The translations under genes and the position numbers were made by a program. The notes under the pieces are model-generated. The model did not search any database and had not been told where the DNA came from. It saw nothing but the letters and a program-made list of their open reading frames with translations. Shown here piece by piece: positions 11,899 to 24,774 of a stretch of DNA of 64,000 bases. Source of the stretch: Azorinus chamasolen (taxonomy: Eukaryota; Mollusca; Bivalvia; Cardiida; Solecurtidae); assembly GCA_963576725.1 (NCBI GenBank), contig OY755242.1:60650324-60714323 (forward strand), written 5' to 3'. Within the stretch, counting starts at the first letter, position 1. The number at the start of each line of letters is the position of its first letter.

Positions 11899-12101
11899 CA
11901 GTAAAACCTCTCTATAACGGCCACTAAATAACATCAAGTGTTTTGTGTTTAAGACAGATGGCTGCTTAAAGCAAGGTGAGAGTAAAACAGAACGCTCCTA
12001 TAGGAGCGTTCTGTTTTACTTTCATCTTGCTTTAAGTAGCCACCTGCCCAAATACCAACTAATTAACACAATTTAGTGGCCGTTATAGAGAGATTTTACT
12101 G
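11899..12101 (+). mobile_element. HpA-1 copy, best preserved, TA duplication
   Basis: 203 bp with TA at both sides. Ends CAGTAAAACCTCTCTATAAC and complement; stem AAAGCAAGGTGAGAGTAAAA with tip ACGCTCCTATAGGAGCGT pairs almost perfectly. Confidence 0.92.
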
Positions 12102-12200
12102 TATCTGTAATATAGGGACATATGTGATGGCTATATTAACTCGAATACAAGGAAGGTGTTATTTGATAAAACATGTTTTAGTATTGACATACTATGTATA

Positions 12201-12402
12201 GTAGAACCTGTCTTAAGCGGCTATAAAACATCTTCTAATGTGTCTGATAGACAGGTGGAAGCTTAATGCAGGTCAAATTACTTTTTACCCTGCATCAAAC
12301 AACTACCTGCTTTTTAATACTTTTTGATAAATGAATGATCTGATCTGGGTCAAATCTGTTTGCAAAAGCGCGCGAAAGCGGTTATACGAGGGCAAGGATT
12401 AA
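12201..12402 (+). mobile_element. HpA-1/HpT chimera
   Basis: HpA-1 runs from about 12201 to 12335; the HpT right end follows directly (TGATCTGGGTCAAATCTGTT...GGCAAGGATTAAA, 12338-12402). Neither half has its partner. Confidence 0.6.
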
Positions 12403-12719
12403 AAGCAGTTTGTATTTTGGAATATCTCTAGCGCCATGTAGGTCGACTCACAATTAACAAAACGAGAATGAAACGAAGCACAGTTATCAGCACAAACTAG
12501 CGAGAAGTAGAAAAAAATCAGTTTTATTTCAAATTTGAAAGATCACCAGGGAAAAACATTAACAAACGAGCAGACTGCACTACAGGTTAATTGGTGTGGA
12601 GTACCACACTTGTACCAGCTGGCTTAATCGATCCGTTACTTCCAACTAGGACAATAAACAATCGAAGCGCTATGTGAAGTATCCTAATATGTCATGTTTG
12701 AATATCTCGAGTGGGTTTA

Positions 12720-12924
12720 CAGTAGGATCTGTCTTAAGCGGCCATTCGTTTAATGAACACATCAGTCTTAAAAAGCAGCCGGATGCTCAATGCAGGGGAA
12801 AAGTAATGCAGAAAGCTCCTATAGGAGGTTTCCACATTACTTTTGACCTGCATTAAGTTACAACATACCTTACAGACCAATAATTAGACCTCTTTTTGGT
12901 GGGCGCTTGAGAAAGGTTCTACGG
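12720..12924 (+). mobile_element. HpA-1 copy
   Basis: TA at both sides; stem tip AAGCTCCTATAGGAGGTTT. Confidence 0.85.
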
Positions 12925-12937
12925 TAGTTAATTCACG

Positions 12938-13105
12938 GTGTACAATGTAATAATTTGACTATATTAAGTACAATGTTATAAGTAGACTATATATTATGTA
13001 CACTGTAATACGTGGGCGGTATTAAGTACCCTGTAATAAGCAGACGGTAATAAGAAGACTGTAATAAGTAGGTTGTAATAAATAGACTGTAATACGTAAA
13101 CTGTG
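12938..13105 (+). repeat. 14-bp tandem repeat
   Basis: Unit CTGTAATAAGTAGA, around ten copies with growing divergence to the left. Confidence 0.8.
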
Positions 13106-13251
13106 TTCAATAGTAGACAACAGTCGCATCAGGAAAATTAAGGTAACAAATTTGCAGGGTGCTAAAATTTATGTTGATTTTGAAATTTGCGGTTTTCCAT
13201 GTGCTATTTTAAAGCTATCAACAACCAGCGATATCTTAAATATGAGACAGA

Positions 13252-13836
<585 letters not shown>

Positions 13837-13920
13837 GTGTAGTTTGCATATAATTATTCATTAAAGTTTTGAACACAGTCAGTTTGGAGCAAATAAGGCG
13901 GCGACATGATAAAATACTTA

Positions 13921-14170
13921 TTAACCCTTTCTCTGTTCTATTTTTAGTCTAAAATATCAAAACCATCTGAATACCCATGGACAAAAGAGCTACAATGAAA
14001 ATTGGAAAGTGGAACATTGCAAAAATATGTTTTTAAAGAAACAGATCTGTCGAATTCTATTAGCAAACAGAGCATACTCTGATCAGACGGTTCCTCGAGA
14101 AGCCGTCTGATATGGGTCTTCTCTTTTTGCAAGTGCACGAAAAGGCATTTATATGAAGGAAAATGGCTAA
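13921..14170 (+). mobile_element. HpT-2 copy
   Basis: TTAACCCTTTCTCTGTTCTA at left; right end decayed to GGCTAA. Tip GGTTCCTCGAGAAGCC. Confidence 0.85.
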
Positions 14171-14261
14171 ATAGTTCCACTGAACACCACCGCACTAGCT
14201 TACTATCAGAAATTAGATTTCGCGGATCAGGAATTTTACATTGGACACAGTTAGAAAAATA

Positions 14262-15262
14262 ACTGAGATTCTAGGGTCTCAACTGAAAATGTTGGTTCTC
14301 GGACGAGAACCTAGGTTTACGGTAGAAACATAAGATCATAGGTCGTTTTGAAAACATAGTGTCTCAGTGGATATGTGCATAGGTACTAAAAGAACTGTGA
14401 ACCTAGGTTCCTGAGTGAGAACCTAGATTGTCGTTGCCAACCTGGGTTCTCAGTCGAGAGCAAAGGTCATTTGAGAACGTAGGTTCTTGGTGGTTATTTT
14501 CACAAATATTCCATGTTCTCGTCAAACAAAATCCAAAAAGGGGACTTTACATGTTATAATAACATTTGTTATTAAAACACACAAGAGTGTTCGGAGGAAC
14601 ACATGTGTCATCTGCTTGCAGCTGACACATAAACTGTTAATGTGCTAGAGTGAAATCAGAACAAAGGAAAATAACTAAAAAAGTATTGCATGCAGAGTGG
14701 TGGACCTTAGTTACATCAATGGTCCTCAGTTAGAGGAAGACACGTGTGAAATTTGAAAGCTCTGTAATGCTTAATTTAGAAATGACAGCCAAAACAAAAA
14801 AAGTGTGAACAAAGGGGGATAACTAAAAAGTATGTTTACATCAATGGTTCTCAATGAGAGAAAGGTACATGTGAAATTTGAAAGCTCTATAATGTTTAGT
14901 TAAATCACAGCCAAAAAAAGAAAGTGTGACGGACAGACATACATACGGACAGACAGACGGACAGACAGACAGACAGACGACGGAAAAGTGAGCCCTAAGT
15001 GACACACTGCCTCTCGGCAGGTGACAAAAATCAAATGAAAATTCACACCAACAATTGCATTTTATTGATACACCTTGGATTTTGTTTGAGAACCTAGGAT
15101 GTCGGCGCCTGCATAATGCGAGAAACTATGTTCACCACAACACGTGTAATCTCGAACTTGGTCCAATAATCTCAGACTAATTGTTTTCAGAATTATTATG
15201 CACTTGGCGTATTGAGAATATAGGTTCTTAGTTGCGAAACAATGGTCTCATAGTAATTGTGC
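14262..15262. mobile_element. Foldback built of GAGAACCTAGGTTCTC-like palindromes
   Basis: Both arms repeat GAGAACCTAGG-like words, including GGTTCTCGGACGAGAACC at 14292-14309. CAAACAAAATCCAA (about 14525-14538) pairs with TTGGATTTTGTTTG (about 15076-15089). The middle 14541-15072 is another repeat. Confidence 0.65.
14541..15072 (+). repeat. Dispersed repeat with internal duplication and GACA tail
   Basis: Two diverged units (around GTGTGAAATTTGAAAGCTCT at about 14740 and 14868), then a GACA microsatellite (14930-14980) and ACACTGCCTCTCGGCAGGTG. Confidence 0.65.
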
Positions 15263-16455
15263 AACTGGCGTGCCATAGCTGTTTAAGGAAACCTACACCA
15301 CCTGGTAAAGAATGTTATGACCAGAGATTCATATGTGATGCACATGTGTAATTAAGTGCAGCTCATGCATCATAACTTCGAATCAACTTAGCTGTCATCT
15401 GTATTATGGACAACATTGCCAGTCTCAGAATATGGTCACAGTTTGAGAATTCGCTAATGCAGAAGTATCACTGTCAAACACTTTGCATGCATGAATAAAT
15501 CACGTCATACACTTTCTTACAAGACAAGTAATAACAGCATCTTCAGTGTAAGTCAAACTTTTCTGAGAATAAACAAGACAATAAACCGTATATATAGAAC
15601 TTTTCACTCGTTAGTTAGGGGTTTGAATATGAAATAAGTCAATGTTAACCTCTCTAAGAGTTCTACAGAATGAATGAACTAGCACTGTCAAGTATTTCAG
15701 TTTGTATAATGTCTCACTGTACTTTGAGATGTACTTGTTGGTTTTAATGTGTTTACACCTGTAATAGAATAGGCTGTCCACCGGCGTTACGCATGTGGCC
15801 ATCTCATGTAAGAGCTATGCTCTATACACAGTGTGCAGTACATGATAGGTAGCCGGTATAACCAGACCTGTTTTCCACAATATAGTGATTTGGTCAAACA
15901 TTTTATGCAGAAGAGCTTTGGGAGAATAAATGTAAGTGTCCCTTTCCTCCCGTCCCGTCCTATCCTGTAGGTAGTTCTGTATTTCGCGTGAATTTTGCAT
16001 GCCATTTTATTAAAAGTACAAAAATGAGTCATGCAGGAAACACCACATACAGAACAAACAGTCGCCCGAACAGCAACACAAGGAAACATTCTATAGGGTA
16101 GTTAGTGGTCCTTTTTTATTTGTAGGCTGTAGAGGCGTTTCCCTGTCTGTCCTGCGTTACCATTCTCTGTCCTCTACCTGAGTTACGGCCTATATACGTC
16201 CCTTTCTAACCCCGTTTTTGACGGCAACATATAACTTTGGGCGTGGTCGCTCAGCAGTATTTTGTGCAATGTAACTCACGAGTGTTTGCAAGTGACATAC
16301 CCTACCATGATGGAATACTTTGTACTTTATGATATTTTAACGTGAGATATTTCTCAAGTGTGAACATGAATAGTTAGTCCAGGAGCCAAGTGTTGAATTT
16401 AATACTTAGAAGACTTATACCATTCAAGTGTGTCATACATACAAAGTGTGTGCTA
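15263..16455. other. Intergenic with one shared repeat
   Basis: About 15995-16085 matches 48825-48905 in inverse orientation (AACACCACATACAGAACAAA, then CAGCAACACAAGGAAAC). Open frames here are chance. Confidence 0.45.
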
Positions 16456-16817
16456 CAGTGCTCCCTCTCTACAACGACACCCTTTGGGATACGAAGATTG
16501 TATGTGTTGTTCAGAGGGAGTTGTTATAGGGAGGGAAAATCAAACATAATTAGCTTGTTTGCAGATCCCCAGATAATGTGTATTTCGAGAACAAAAACGG
16601 TTATGCCTCTATCAAACCCTATGTTGTGACCACTCTTTAGAATCGTCACAAAGTGGCGATTCTAAAGAGTGGTCACAACATGGGGGTTGATGGAGGCATG
16701 AAGAAAATACGATGGAAAAAGTTGTTTCTGGAGCCTTGTTGTTTCGGAAACAGTGACATGCGTTGTTGTAAGGAGGGAATCGTTATTGAGAGGGCCGTTT
16801 GTGGGGAGGGAGCACTG
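16456..16817. mobile_element. HpA-3 element containing an HpC core
   Basis: Ends CAGTGCTCCCTCTCTACAAC and complement with TA at both sides. An HpC hairpin (about 16605-16698) occupies the centre. Confidence 0.8.
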
Positions 16818-17566
16818 TATATAACACCGTAACTAGTGCTAGTCTCATGTGCTATAAAGTCTAGTTCTGTACAATACATTATGTATTATGTTGACATTAT
16901 GTAGTACTGAATATTATATGCCTAGACTTGCATGTGGCTAGTATTTGTAAGCGCACGTATTACCTGTGTGATGACAGATACTTTTGTTTTGTCTACTTTT
17001 GATTTTAATTAGTAAATCCAAGTTTATATGGTCATCTTTGAGTTATATATACTGTGTTGTATGAGAGAGTTTGAACTTATTCGTAGACTGGTGACTTCCG
17101 TTACATAAACATTAAGTTATAAAGCCGGTTAGTGCATGGACACTTATACGCCTGTGTGGCATTAAGTTTCTCGCATGTGTGGTATAGACATTATTACGCC
17201 TGTGTGGTACTTATTTATAATTATCCTTTTTGGAGACTATAGCCTGTGTGGTATTTGAATAGCCTGTGTGGATTAAAAGAAATAACCATGCTTAAATGGC
17301 AGATAATGGTTTTGTAATGTGTTCTATGTGTTATGTCTTGAATGTGTTTTTATGTTTTTGCACGTGCAAAGTTATATACCGGTACATCTTTATTAAAATA
17401 TGAAATAGCAAGGAGTTTACTCATTTTAAGCCTTAACGAACACTGGACGCACAATTTGCAAATAACAGAAATAATTGTGACAAGCACAATTCCAGTCATT
17501 GTGCATTGTTTTACAAAACAATTCTTAGGATGTTACTCTCTTGCAAAGTAGTGTTTCGACCATTTA
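16818..17566. other. Intergenic with GCCTGTGTGG repeats
   Basis: The word CCTGTGTGGTA occurs about six times at 17150-17270 with irregular spacing. Confidence 0.45.
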
Positions 17567-17702
17567 TTAACCATTTACATGTACCACAAAATTACGCCTT
17601 TCAACGCCTTTCTGTCTTTCCAAACAGAAAACCACCAGATCAGACAGCACCTGTTGGAATATTCACGATGCCATCCATGAATATTCATGGAGTAAATTAT
17701 TA
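17567..17702 (-). mobile_element. HpT-1 copy, internally deleted
   Basis: Both ends are recognisable but the right stem arm and much of the long arm are missing. Confidence 0.7.
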
Positions 17703-17809
17703 ATAATATTAACATGCATTACGCCCACTCTATTTCTTAGAAAATAAATTCCTCTAATAGAACGAAACTTGAAGAAGCATTACAGGGTCCGATGTTATGA
17801 AACCTCTAT

Positions 17810-17880
17810 GTCTGAGTATCAATTCATTCTCAAGTATCTGATTGACCAATCAGATGCTTGAGAATGATTTCATTCTCAAG
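17810..17880. repeat. Small foldback CATTCTCAAGTATCTGATTG
   Basis: A palindrome around TTGACCAATCAG; the AGAATGATTTCATTCTC at its right is a second palindrome. Confidence 0.7.
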
Positions 17881-18089
17881 CAAGAAGTTTAAACACCTCG
17901 GGACCAAGCGTTCTGAGGAACTACATGTAAATATGGGAAGCACTTGGTGTTATAGGATAGAGAGAGACACATACACCGTTAAACAAACGTAGACAGCGAA
18001 GACAGTTTAATCAGTTTTTATCCCTGGTCAGCTAGGTTTGACCTGGCAGTCATTTGCAAACAGTTTGGATCTAGTTCCGAGGTTATAAA

Positions 18090-18370
18090 TGAAAAAGTAG
18101 TAAAGTCAAGCAGGAAAAGCCACACACAAAACGCCACCATCACTAAAACACCGACAGAAAGCAATTTATATAGCAATTAATACACATACACACATATACA
18201 GGAGAAAGTCACATACAAGACGCAATCACCACCAACGCATCGATAGACAGCACGTCACACACGCACACAACCAAACACACGAGAAGAACACAGAAAACAC
18301 CAACAAATACACAAGCACCAGAGACAAACATGATCAAAACACAAGCACAAAGACACAAGACAAACAAAAG
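18090..18370 (+). repeat. AC-rich dispersed repeat
   Basis: Starts AAAGTAGTAAAGTCAAGCAG GAAAAGCCAC; the same start occurs at 55012 and 55235. CA-rich sequence follows. Confidence 0.6.
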
Positions 18371-18444
18371 TAAGGGTGACAAAGAGAGAACCGCCTTAGC
18401 ACGGTCAGTAGCAAAATCACCACTGGGGGTTTAAACCAAACGTT

Positions 18445-18530
18445 TTCCTTGAATCTGATATCATTCTCAAGCATCTGAGTTGTCAGATTTTGAGTTTGCT
18501 AACATCTGACCAATCAGATATTTTATAATA
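18445..18530. repeat. Small foldback, third copy
   Basis: TTCTCAAGCATCTGAGTTGT and ACATCTGACCAATCAGATA; partly rearranged. Confidence 0.55.
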
Positions 18531-18651
18531 AACTCGGACTTGAGAGGGTTTAACTCACAGCCAGATGTGACGTCATGTTGGTAATTCGACGTCATAGCAG
18601 GACTCAAACTGTCTCGCACTCGATTAGCTTGAACTATTCAGAAGTAAGTGT

Positions 18652-18891
18652 GGCCATTTCCTTCATACAAACGTTTTTCACGGCTTTGCAAACAGATTAG
18701 ACCCAGATTAGACAGCTCGTACAGGAGCCGTCTGATCAGGGTATGTTCTGTTTGCTTATGAAATCATAGTATATTCAACTCTATAGGTTTCACCAATATC
18801 AAACATTCATGTGTACATAATTATGCCATTATCAAACGTAGCTAATATTCACGATGTCACTATTTCTTATATTCAACAGGGAAAGTGTTAA
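18652..18891 (-). mobile_element. HpT-2 copy
   Basis: Tip GCTCGTACAGGAGC; right end GGGAAAGTGTTAA. Confidence 0.8.
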
Positions 18892-19116
18892 CTTCTCTAG
18901 ATAAGCATTATGTTAATTTTTACAGCAGGATAAGGGGCAATCATACATAGAGATTTACCTACATTTGTTAATAAAATATACAATTTCAAATATCATGCAA
19001 GTTCACCTTTCCACATACGGTCTGAATATAATCATGCTGACATATAACGCAGTCCCGACTTCGACCCGGCGCTGTGTGCATCAATTATCAATATGCAATT
19101 ACATACCACATCTATA

Positions 19117-20662
19117 CTGACACGAAAAAGAAACTGTGCACTTTTATATTTGAGATAACTTTTTTGCTATAAAGTTTATAATTACAAGTTTATCATCATG
19201 CTTGCAGAAAATAACCCTCCACATTTTGAACTCATTTATGGACATTTTAAGTACATAGATGGCCTTCAAATTGACCGCAGACGATTATGCAACTTTTCGC
19301 TCGTGCTACCCGTGCAACCTATGTACAGGTACAGCTTAACCCTGACCGATATCTCTACTCGTTGTGCAATCATAAATCACAGTTCACTTTTGAATTTCAC
19401 TCGGAAGCAAGATGCCACGGCTTATAGAAAACGAACGAATTCAAGCTCTTATGCAATTCGCAGCTGGCGTCAGCGTTTCTGGCGTCGCTATGCAGTTCAA
19501 CTGCCATCGGAATACAATTCGAAGTCTCCGACAACGTTACCAGCAGAATGGCAGCGTTAAAGATAATCGTCGATCCGGTAGGCCGAGGGTGACGACGGCA
19601 CGTCAGGATCGACATTTGACGTTGACGCACATACGCCAACGATTCAAAACGGCTACAAGCACAGTCAGACAGTTTGGCATATCTAGTGATACGGTTTTAA
19701 ACCGATTGCGGACCAACGCCAACACATTGAGGGCTAGGAGACCTTATGTTGGCCGGGTCCTAAATAACAGATATCGTGCTCTTAGACTGGTCTGGGCCCG
19801 CCGTCATCTCCGTTGGAACCGTGCAATGTGGTCCAGGTGCTCTTTAGTGATGAATCAAAATTCAACCTAAGCACTGCTGACGGTAGAGTCCGGGTATTCA
19901 GACGTAAAGGTGAACGTTTTGCACAGAACTGTTTGCTGGAGCGAGATCGCTTTGGAGGGGGTAGTGTAATGGTATGGGGAGGTATAATGGGAGGAAGGAA
20001 AACAAACCTTGTTTTTGTTAATGGTAACTTAGATGCACAAGGTTATGTTAACCAGGTTTTACACCCAGCCGCTGTTCCTTTCCTACACCAGAATCCTGGT
20101 TGTTTAATGCATGACAACACAAGGCCACACACTGCTAGACTCACCATGAACTACCTGGCTGCAAACAACGTTAACGTCTTACCTTGGCCGGCTTGCTCTC
20201 CAGACATGAATCCCATAGAGCATATATGGGATTTAATTGGTCGGAGGGCAAGGAAAAATCATGTTATCAACATGACTTATCTGCAGCCTTAGAACATGAA
20301 TGGAACGCCATTCCTGACGTCGTCATTAGACGTTACGTCAGATCCATGCGGTCAAGAATATTAGCATTGGTCCGTAGACGAGGAGGCCATAACAGATACT
20401 GATTAATTGTCGCGAATCGTTACAAATATTCAAAATCAAAAGGCAGATACGGGAAATTACAAATCTGCAAATTTCACTTTTCACCCCTGCGTTGTTCAGA
20501 CGTTAAATACTTTTCTGACAATTATCACATCTAAAGTAAAAGTAAACCATCGCAAAGCAAATACATTTTCGCACATTGTGGTACCAAATATGCATATATT
20601 CAGATACTAGAAGTATAAAATAATGCCATTTAACCAACTGCACAGTTTCTTTTTCGTGTCAG
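19117..20662 (+). mobile_element. Tc1-like DNA transposon, complete ends, dead
   Basis: The 1546-bp element is flanked by TA on both sides (19115-19116, 20663-20664). Its 24-bp inverted ends begin CTGACACGAAAAAGAAACTG and match perfectly. One transposase frame fills the middle. Matching ends and only two frameshifts suggest moderately recent insertion. Confidence 0.92.
19412..20402 (+). pseudogene. Tc1-like DD34E transposase with two frameshifts
   Basis: The start ATGCCACGG opens MPRLIENERIQALMQFAAGV, followed by a paired helix-turn-helix region. The catalytic triad is visible in pieces: VLFSDESKF, then CLMHDNTRPHTA, then WPACSPDMNPIEHIWD with GRR after it, with DD34E-type spacing. A one-base loss near 19836 separates the DNA-binding part from the first aspartate, and a second shift near 20285 separates the C-terminus (EHEWNAIPDVVIRRYVRSMR...GGHNRY, TGA at 20400). 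It cannot be made intact as it stands. Confidence 0.92.
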
Positions 20663-21171
20663 TATATTAAACGAATGTGACTCGTATATTAGGTCCTTGC
20701 AGTATTACCCAAAGGAAACGAAACTTGGAGAGAAAATGCAAGAACATCTACAGTATACACCAAGACTGCTTGACTATATATAGGGTATGTTGCGAGAAGT
20801 CATTTTGTATAAACTGATATTAAACGAGTCTTGCAAAATCTTTTTAATCGAGCCTCTACACACCAGTATGTACAAAATGTCTACGAGCATCATATTCGTT
20901 TTATCACATAACTTATTTCGACTAAAATGCCGTAAATACAACGTTCAAATTCAAATAAATGAATTAGAAAGAAACCAGATGTTAACCAAGGTTTGCCGTA
21001 ACTTACAGTTTATAACCATTTCGTTGTTGTTGGTTGGTTTGAGTGAATACAGTAATGCTACCCTGGCGTAAGATCCCATTGTAAGGCAGTTCCAATGATT
21101 GAACGTATGAGGGCTGTTGAACAGGCTGGGGAGTGTGTTTTCACTATGCACGTGTGATGCTAAAATTATGT
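20663..21171. other. Intergenic with one foldback relic
   Basis: About 20785-20930 is a decayed copy of the foldback at 11640-11830. Confidence 0.5.
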
Positions 21172-21285
21172 TTTAATCCCTTGTTACCCTGAGCGCGGCT
21201 TGACTCGCAGTTGCAAACAGCTTAGATCCAGATGAGACGCTGAGTAACTTGACGTCTCATCAAAACCCAGGCTGTTTTACACCCG
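21172..21285 (+). mobile_element. HpT-3 fragment
   Basis: Stem GATCCAGATGAGACGCTGAG paired with GACGTCTCATC; the right end is missing. Confidence 0.6.
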
Positions 21286-21309
21286 GCCAACAGCTTCTCT
21301 AACGTTTGT

Positions 21310-21560
21310 AAGTGATTGAGTGAGTTGGGTTTTACGTCCGACCAACAGTATTTCAGATATTTGCAGACGGCACCCGCATGAGACAAGTTATAGTGCTGCC
21401 TCACTGAAATGCCCATGCCGCGGTCACATGGCAAGGGTACCCCACCCAGTCACATTATCCTGACACCGGGCCGACCAGTCCTAGAACTACCCTTTTAATG
21501 TCGAGCGTAGACAAGGGAGCTACTAGTACCAACTATTAACGACTTAGGACAGAAGTAAGT
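21310..21560 (+). repeat. Dispersed repeat (GTGATTGAGTGAGTTGGGTT)
   Basis: Followed by TTTTACGTCCG and ACACCGGGCCGACCAGTCCT. I recall similar sequence as a common molluscan interspersed repeat; class unknown. Confidence 0.5.
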
Positions 21561-21675
21561 AAAATAAAAAATGCAATAGATCCGAGTTTTGGCATACCTA
21601 TTTTTTGATCACGATAAGGATTAATTTCCAGCGACCACCTCTAATTCTAAACTAAGCACGCTAACCGGACACTCT

Positions 21676-21905
21676 TTAACCTTTTACTCTATGAATACTC
21701 GTATAATGACATCATGAATATTAATTAGATTAATTGATATGATAGAGCATGGATACAGGCTGTTTTGGGGTATTGCAGAAAATGTAGAGTCATATCTCTA
21801 TTATTCCATTTATAAGCAAACAGAGCAGACTCTGATCAGACGGCTCCTGATCTGAGTCTACTCTATTTGCAAAGGCGTAGAAAGGCGTGTTTATGGAGTA
21901 AATGG
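21676..21905 (+). mobile_element. HpT-1 copy
   Basis: The right stem arm lacks the GGAGCCGTC half of the tip, leaving GACGGCTCCTGATC. Right end TTTATGGAGTAAATGG. Confidence 0.85.
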
Positions 21906-22299
21906 AGAAGCACTCAAAGAGGCAACACGTCATTGTGTTCCACCAGTTCCAGTGATAGATAAATAAGTTGCCAAGCCGCTTACCGTATGTATTTGTACAA
22001 AACAATTATTCACTTCAAATTCAGAAATGTGCACATTCTGGACTGTATCGATCTGCTCAAAATTCCGGTATCGTCTCGTTAAGCTTACAGTATCAGTATT
22101 TACTATCTTCTTAGGTTTTACAGGCTGTCAGAATAGAATAAAACAAATAAACTGTGAACCGGTATTGCACTACCTGGTCACACAAAAAACGAATAGCTTT
22201 TAACAGTATACACTCGAAATAGATTAAACGGTAAATAGTCATTTTCGATTACAAAGAGAGAGATGTAGGGATGAGGTAGGGATGAGGGGGAGAAAGAAA

Positions 22300-22330
22300 T
22301 GGAAAGAGAGACAGACAGACAGACAGACAA
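22300..22330 (+). repeat. GACA microsatellite
   Basis: A short run of GACA units. Confidence 0.8.
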
Positions 22331-22348
22331 AGAGATAGGCAGATCAGT

Positions 22349-22442
22349 CTTCGAGACCATTCTAAAGAGTGGTCACAGTATAGGGTTAGGTGGAGAAATG
22401 ACGATTTTAGTATTTGGGTACGCACCCTTATCTGTAGCTCTG
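22349..22442 (+). mobile_element. HpC right half, cut at hairpin tip
   Basis: Starts at TCTTCGAGACCATTC, the tip, and runs to TTATCTGTAGCTCTGG. Confidence 0.75.
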
Positions 22443-22764
22443 GAGACAGAATGCATACATTTGTAGAAGAAACACAAAGGCGAAAGTAACGTAATTAACC
22501 GTTGTGTTTACCGGCTGACTCAATTACTTGACCATCACATCTGTTCTCTAAAGACATACTGACAGATGCTGGATAGATATGGGTCGGTGGAGGGGGAGAG
22601 TGGAGGTTCACTGGAAGTAATTTGTTTTCGAAAAACAAAACAGAAGCACAGCCAATTTAATTACACAATAGCAATAAATACTAGCAATGAAACAAACTAA
22701 CAAGTATCAAATATTACTGATGTTTGGAGTGTTTGTTTTAAACAGTGTTAATATTTCATTGCTC

Positions 22765-23011
22765 CGTAACCTTCATCTGCCAAAACATCTGCTAAAAATA
22801 AAGCATGTCAGATATGTTGGATCCTGATCAGATATCTGGTTATTTGGAGTATCGTCTGCTCTGTTTGCTAATAGAAGTTGATAGATCTGGTTCTCTAGTT
22901 TCTAAAATGGCTACAATATCCAATCTTCCTTGTTTTATTATAACTATTTTGTCCATGAATATTGAGTAGGTATTGAAATTTGAAACAAACATAGAACAGG
23001 GAAAGGGTTAA
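22765..23011 (-). mobile_element. HpT-2 copy, decayed stem
   Basis: Right end AACAGGGAAAGGGTTAA is intact; the stem is broken. Confidence 0.7.
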
Positions 23012-23610
23012 ACGAGTCAGTCACTTTGACAAGGTATCTCGCTCCAACTATAAGGTATATTTATAGCATGAAGCAGCTAGCCCCGTTATCTTATACACTC
23101 TTATTCAACATGTCTTTCTTCACGGATAATACTTATTACCGGTTTATGCCGATGGGGTTGGGGACAAAATAATATACGTTTTTACCAGAGCCTTTCTCAA
23201 CAGATTGCAATGATCGTTTTGTGCAGAATTATGAGTACATTCAATTTTAAAGTTTAATTGTACAAAGTAAACTCAAACCATATTTTCTCGGATGTGTAGC
23301 CTTGTTGCACAACCTAGTTCATATTTTTATTGCGACGCAGTACAGTCCAAAGATTAGGAACCGAAATATTGCTGACGATCAGTGCGATACCAAGATCTGG
23401 CGGTTATATTCCTCTCAGAAATAACCCGGTTACAATTTTACCGTGGTTCATAGAATTAACTCTACCTGCTTTCGTCGAAAATTAGTGCAGCATACATATA
23501 CTTACGACCACCTGCAACAACCTGAGCTGCAGAGAACTAGTCACACCATACAGCCAGCGGTTCTGTAATGGCATGCTCCATTTTTTACCCGGGACCTACG
23601 GATCCACCTA
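23012..23610. other. Intergenic, nothing recognised
   Basis: No exon or repeat signal supported. Confidence 0.35.
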
Positions 23611-23823
23611 TTAACCCATTTGCGCCCACGGTCCCATATATGGGACGTATGCAAACAGTGTAGACTCTGATCAGACGCCGCATAATAAATACACTGTTTG
23701 CTGATAGGAATTTCAATATAAAACAAAACGAAATTGAAATTTTAGGTCATGCATCCCTTAGATCCAAAATGGACTAATCCGGTATATAAACATGGAAGAA
23801 TTCACTGGGTGCAAAAGGGTTAA
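23611..23823 (+). mobile_element. HpT-4 copy, TTAA both sides
   Basis: Ends TTAACCCATTTGCGCCCACG and ...GGGTGCAAAAGGGTTAA. Carries the palindrome GTCCCATATATGGGAC. Confidence 0.9.
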
Positions 23824-23958
23824 GTTCTGTACGGGCCCTACGTTCCATCCGCTGCACTGTCGTATGTATATAGGGTAAGTAGTGGCAGTCTGTTGGATGT
23901 TTAGTCCTTTGGTAATTTATTTGCTACATCTGTTCAAATTACACGTGCACTATTTACA

Positions 23959-24092
23959 GGTCCTGATAAGATGCGTAAATTCAAACATTTTAAACCTAAT
24001 CTTCGAGACGATTTTTAAAGAGTGGTCACAATATAGGGTTTAGAGGAGAAATGACGATATTAGTATTTGAGTACGTACCTTTATCTCCCAGG
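23959..24092 (+). mobile_element. HpC copy lacking most of one arm
   Basis: The left flank joins the tip (AATCTTCGAGACGA) directly; the left stem arm is missing. Confidence 0.75.
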
Positions 24093-24111
24093 GGTCTGAA
24101 CCACTTCACTG

Positions 24112-24752
24112 GAGTCTATACTATAATATAACAAGGGTTCCAACTGGCAGAATGGACATCCCTGTGCCATAAGTACAATATGACTGTAACTCTTACAATC
24201 TAAATGATAATTTCGTAATTATTTCGGCTATTGAAAGCCAATTTATATTACTACTAAATAAATATAATCTTCTGACGGTAACTCATACACTAGTATCAAT
24301 CAACCAATGATTTTCTCAAAATTTCACGTGCTTTCTGGGTCATTGACAAACGTTCGTTCACCCCGGTCTCGCCCTATCACAGCAACAACCTGGTTATTTG
24401 CAGTTCAAAGGATGGTATGGTTCAATAAAACAACACAATTCTATCACCAATCTCGATTTGTGTTGACCTCTAAATAAGTAAGCAACAGCCACCTTTCGGT
24501 CTATCGTTATGTTTCTGTTTCGGATTAGCCATTTTGAAACAAATATGAATGGGGCCATTTCATTGGATGAGCTAAGGAAAACTTACGTACAATGGTTCCG
24601 TCCTCGACGATTTAAAGTTAACTGACAAAACTCGCTAGATTTACACCATCGTTTTGATGCTGGGGAGTCAAAAATGAAGATAAATGAAGATAACACGGAT
24701 GTCCGTTCTGTCAGTTGGAACCCCTGTTTAGTGTATAGTATATATAGACTCC
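24112..24752. mobile_element. Foldback element with 50-bp ends
   Basis: Ends GAGTCTATACTATAATATAA...GGGTTCCAACTGGCAGAATG and the complement at 24700-24752. No coding sequence inside. Confidence 0.75.
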
Positions 24753-24774
24753 CATGAAGCGGTATGTGTAGCCA

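Noticed and set aside
19397..19639. Open frame opposite the Tc1 transposase
   Set aside because: It is a shadow of the transposase frame on the other strand.
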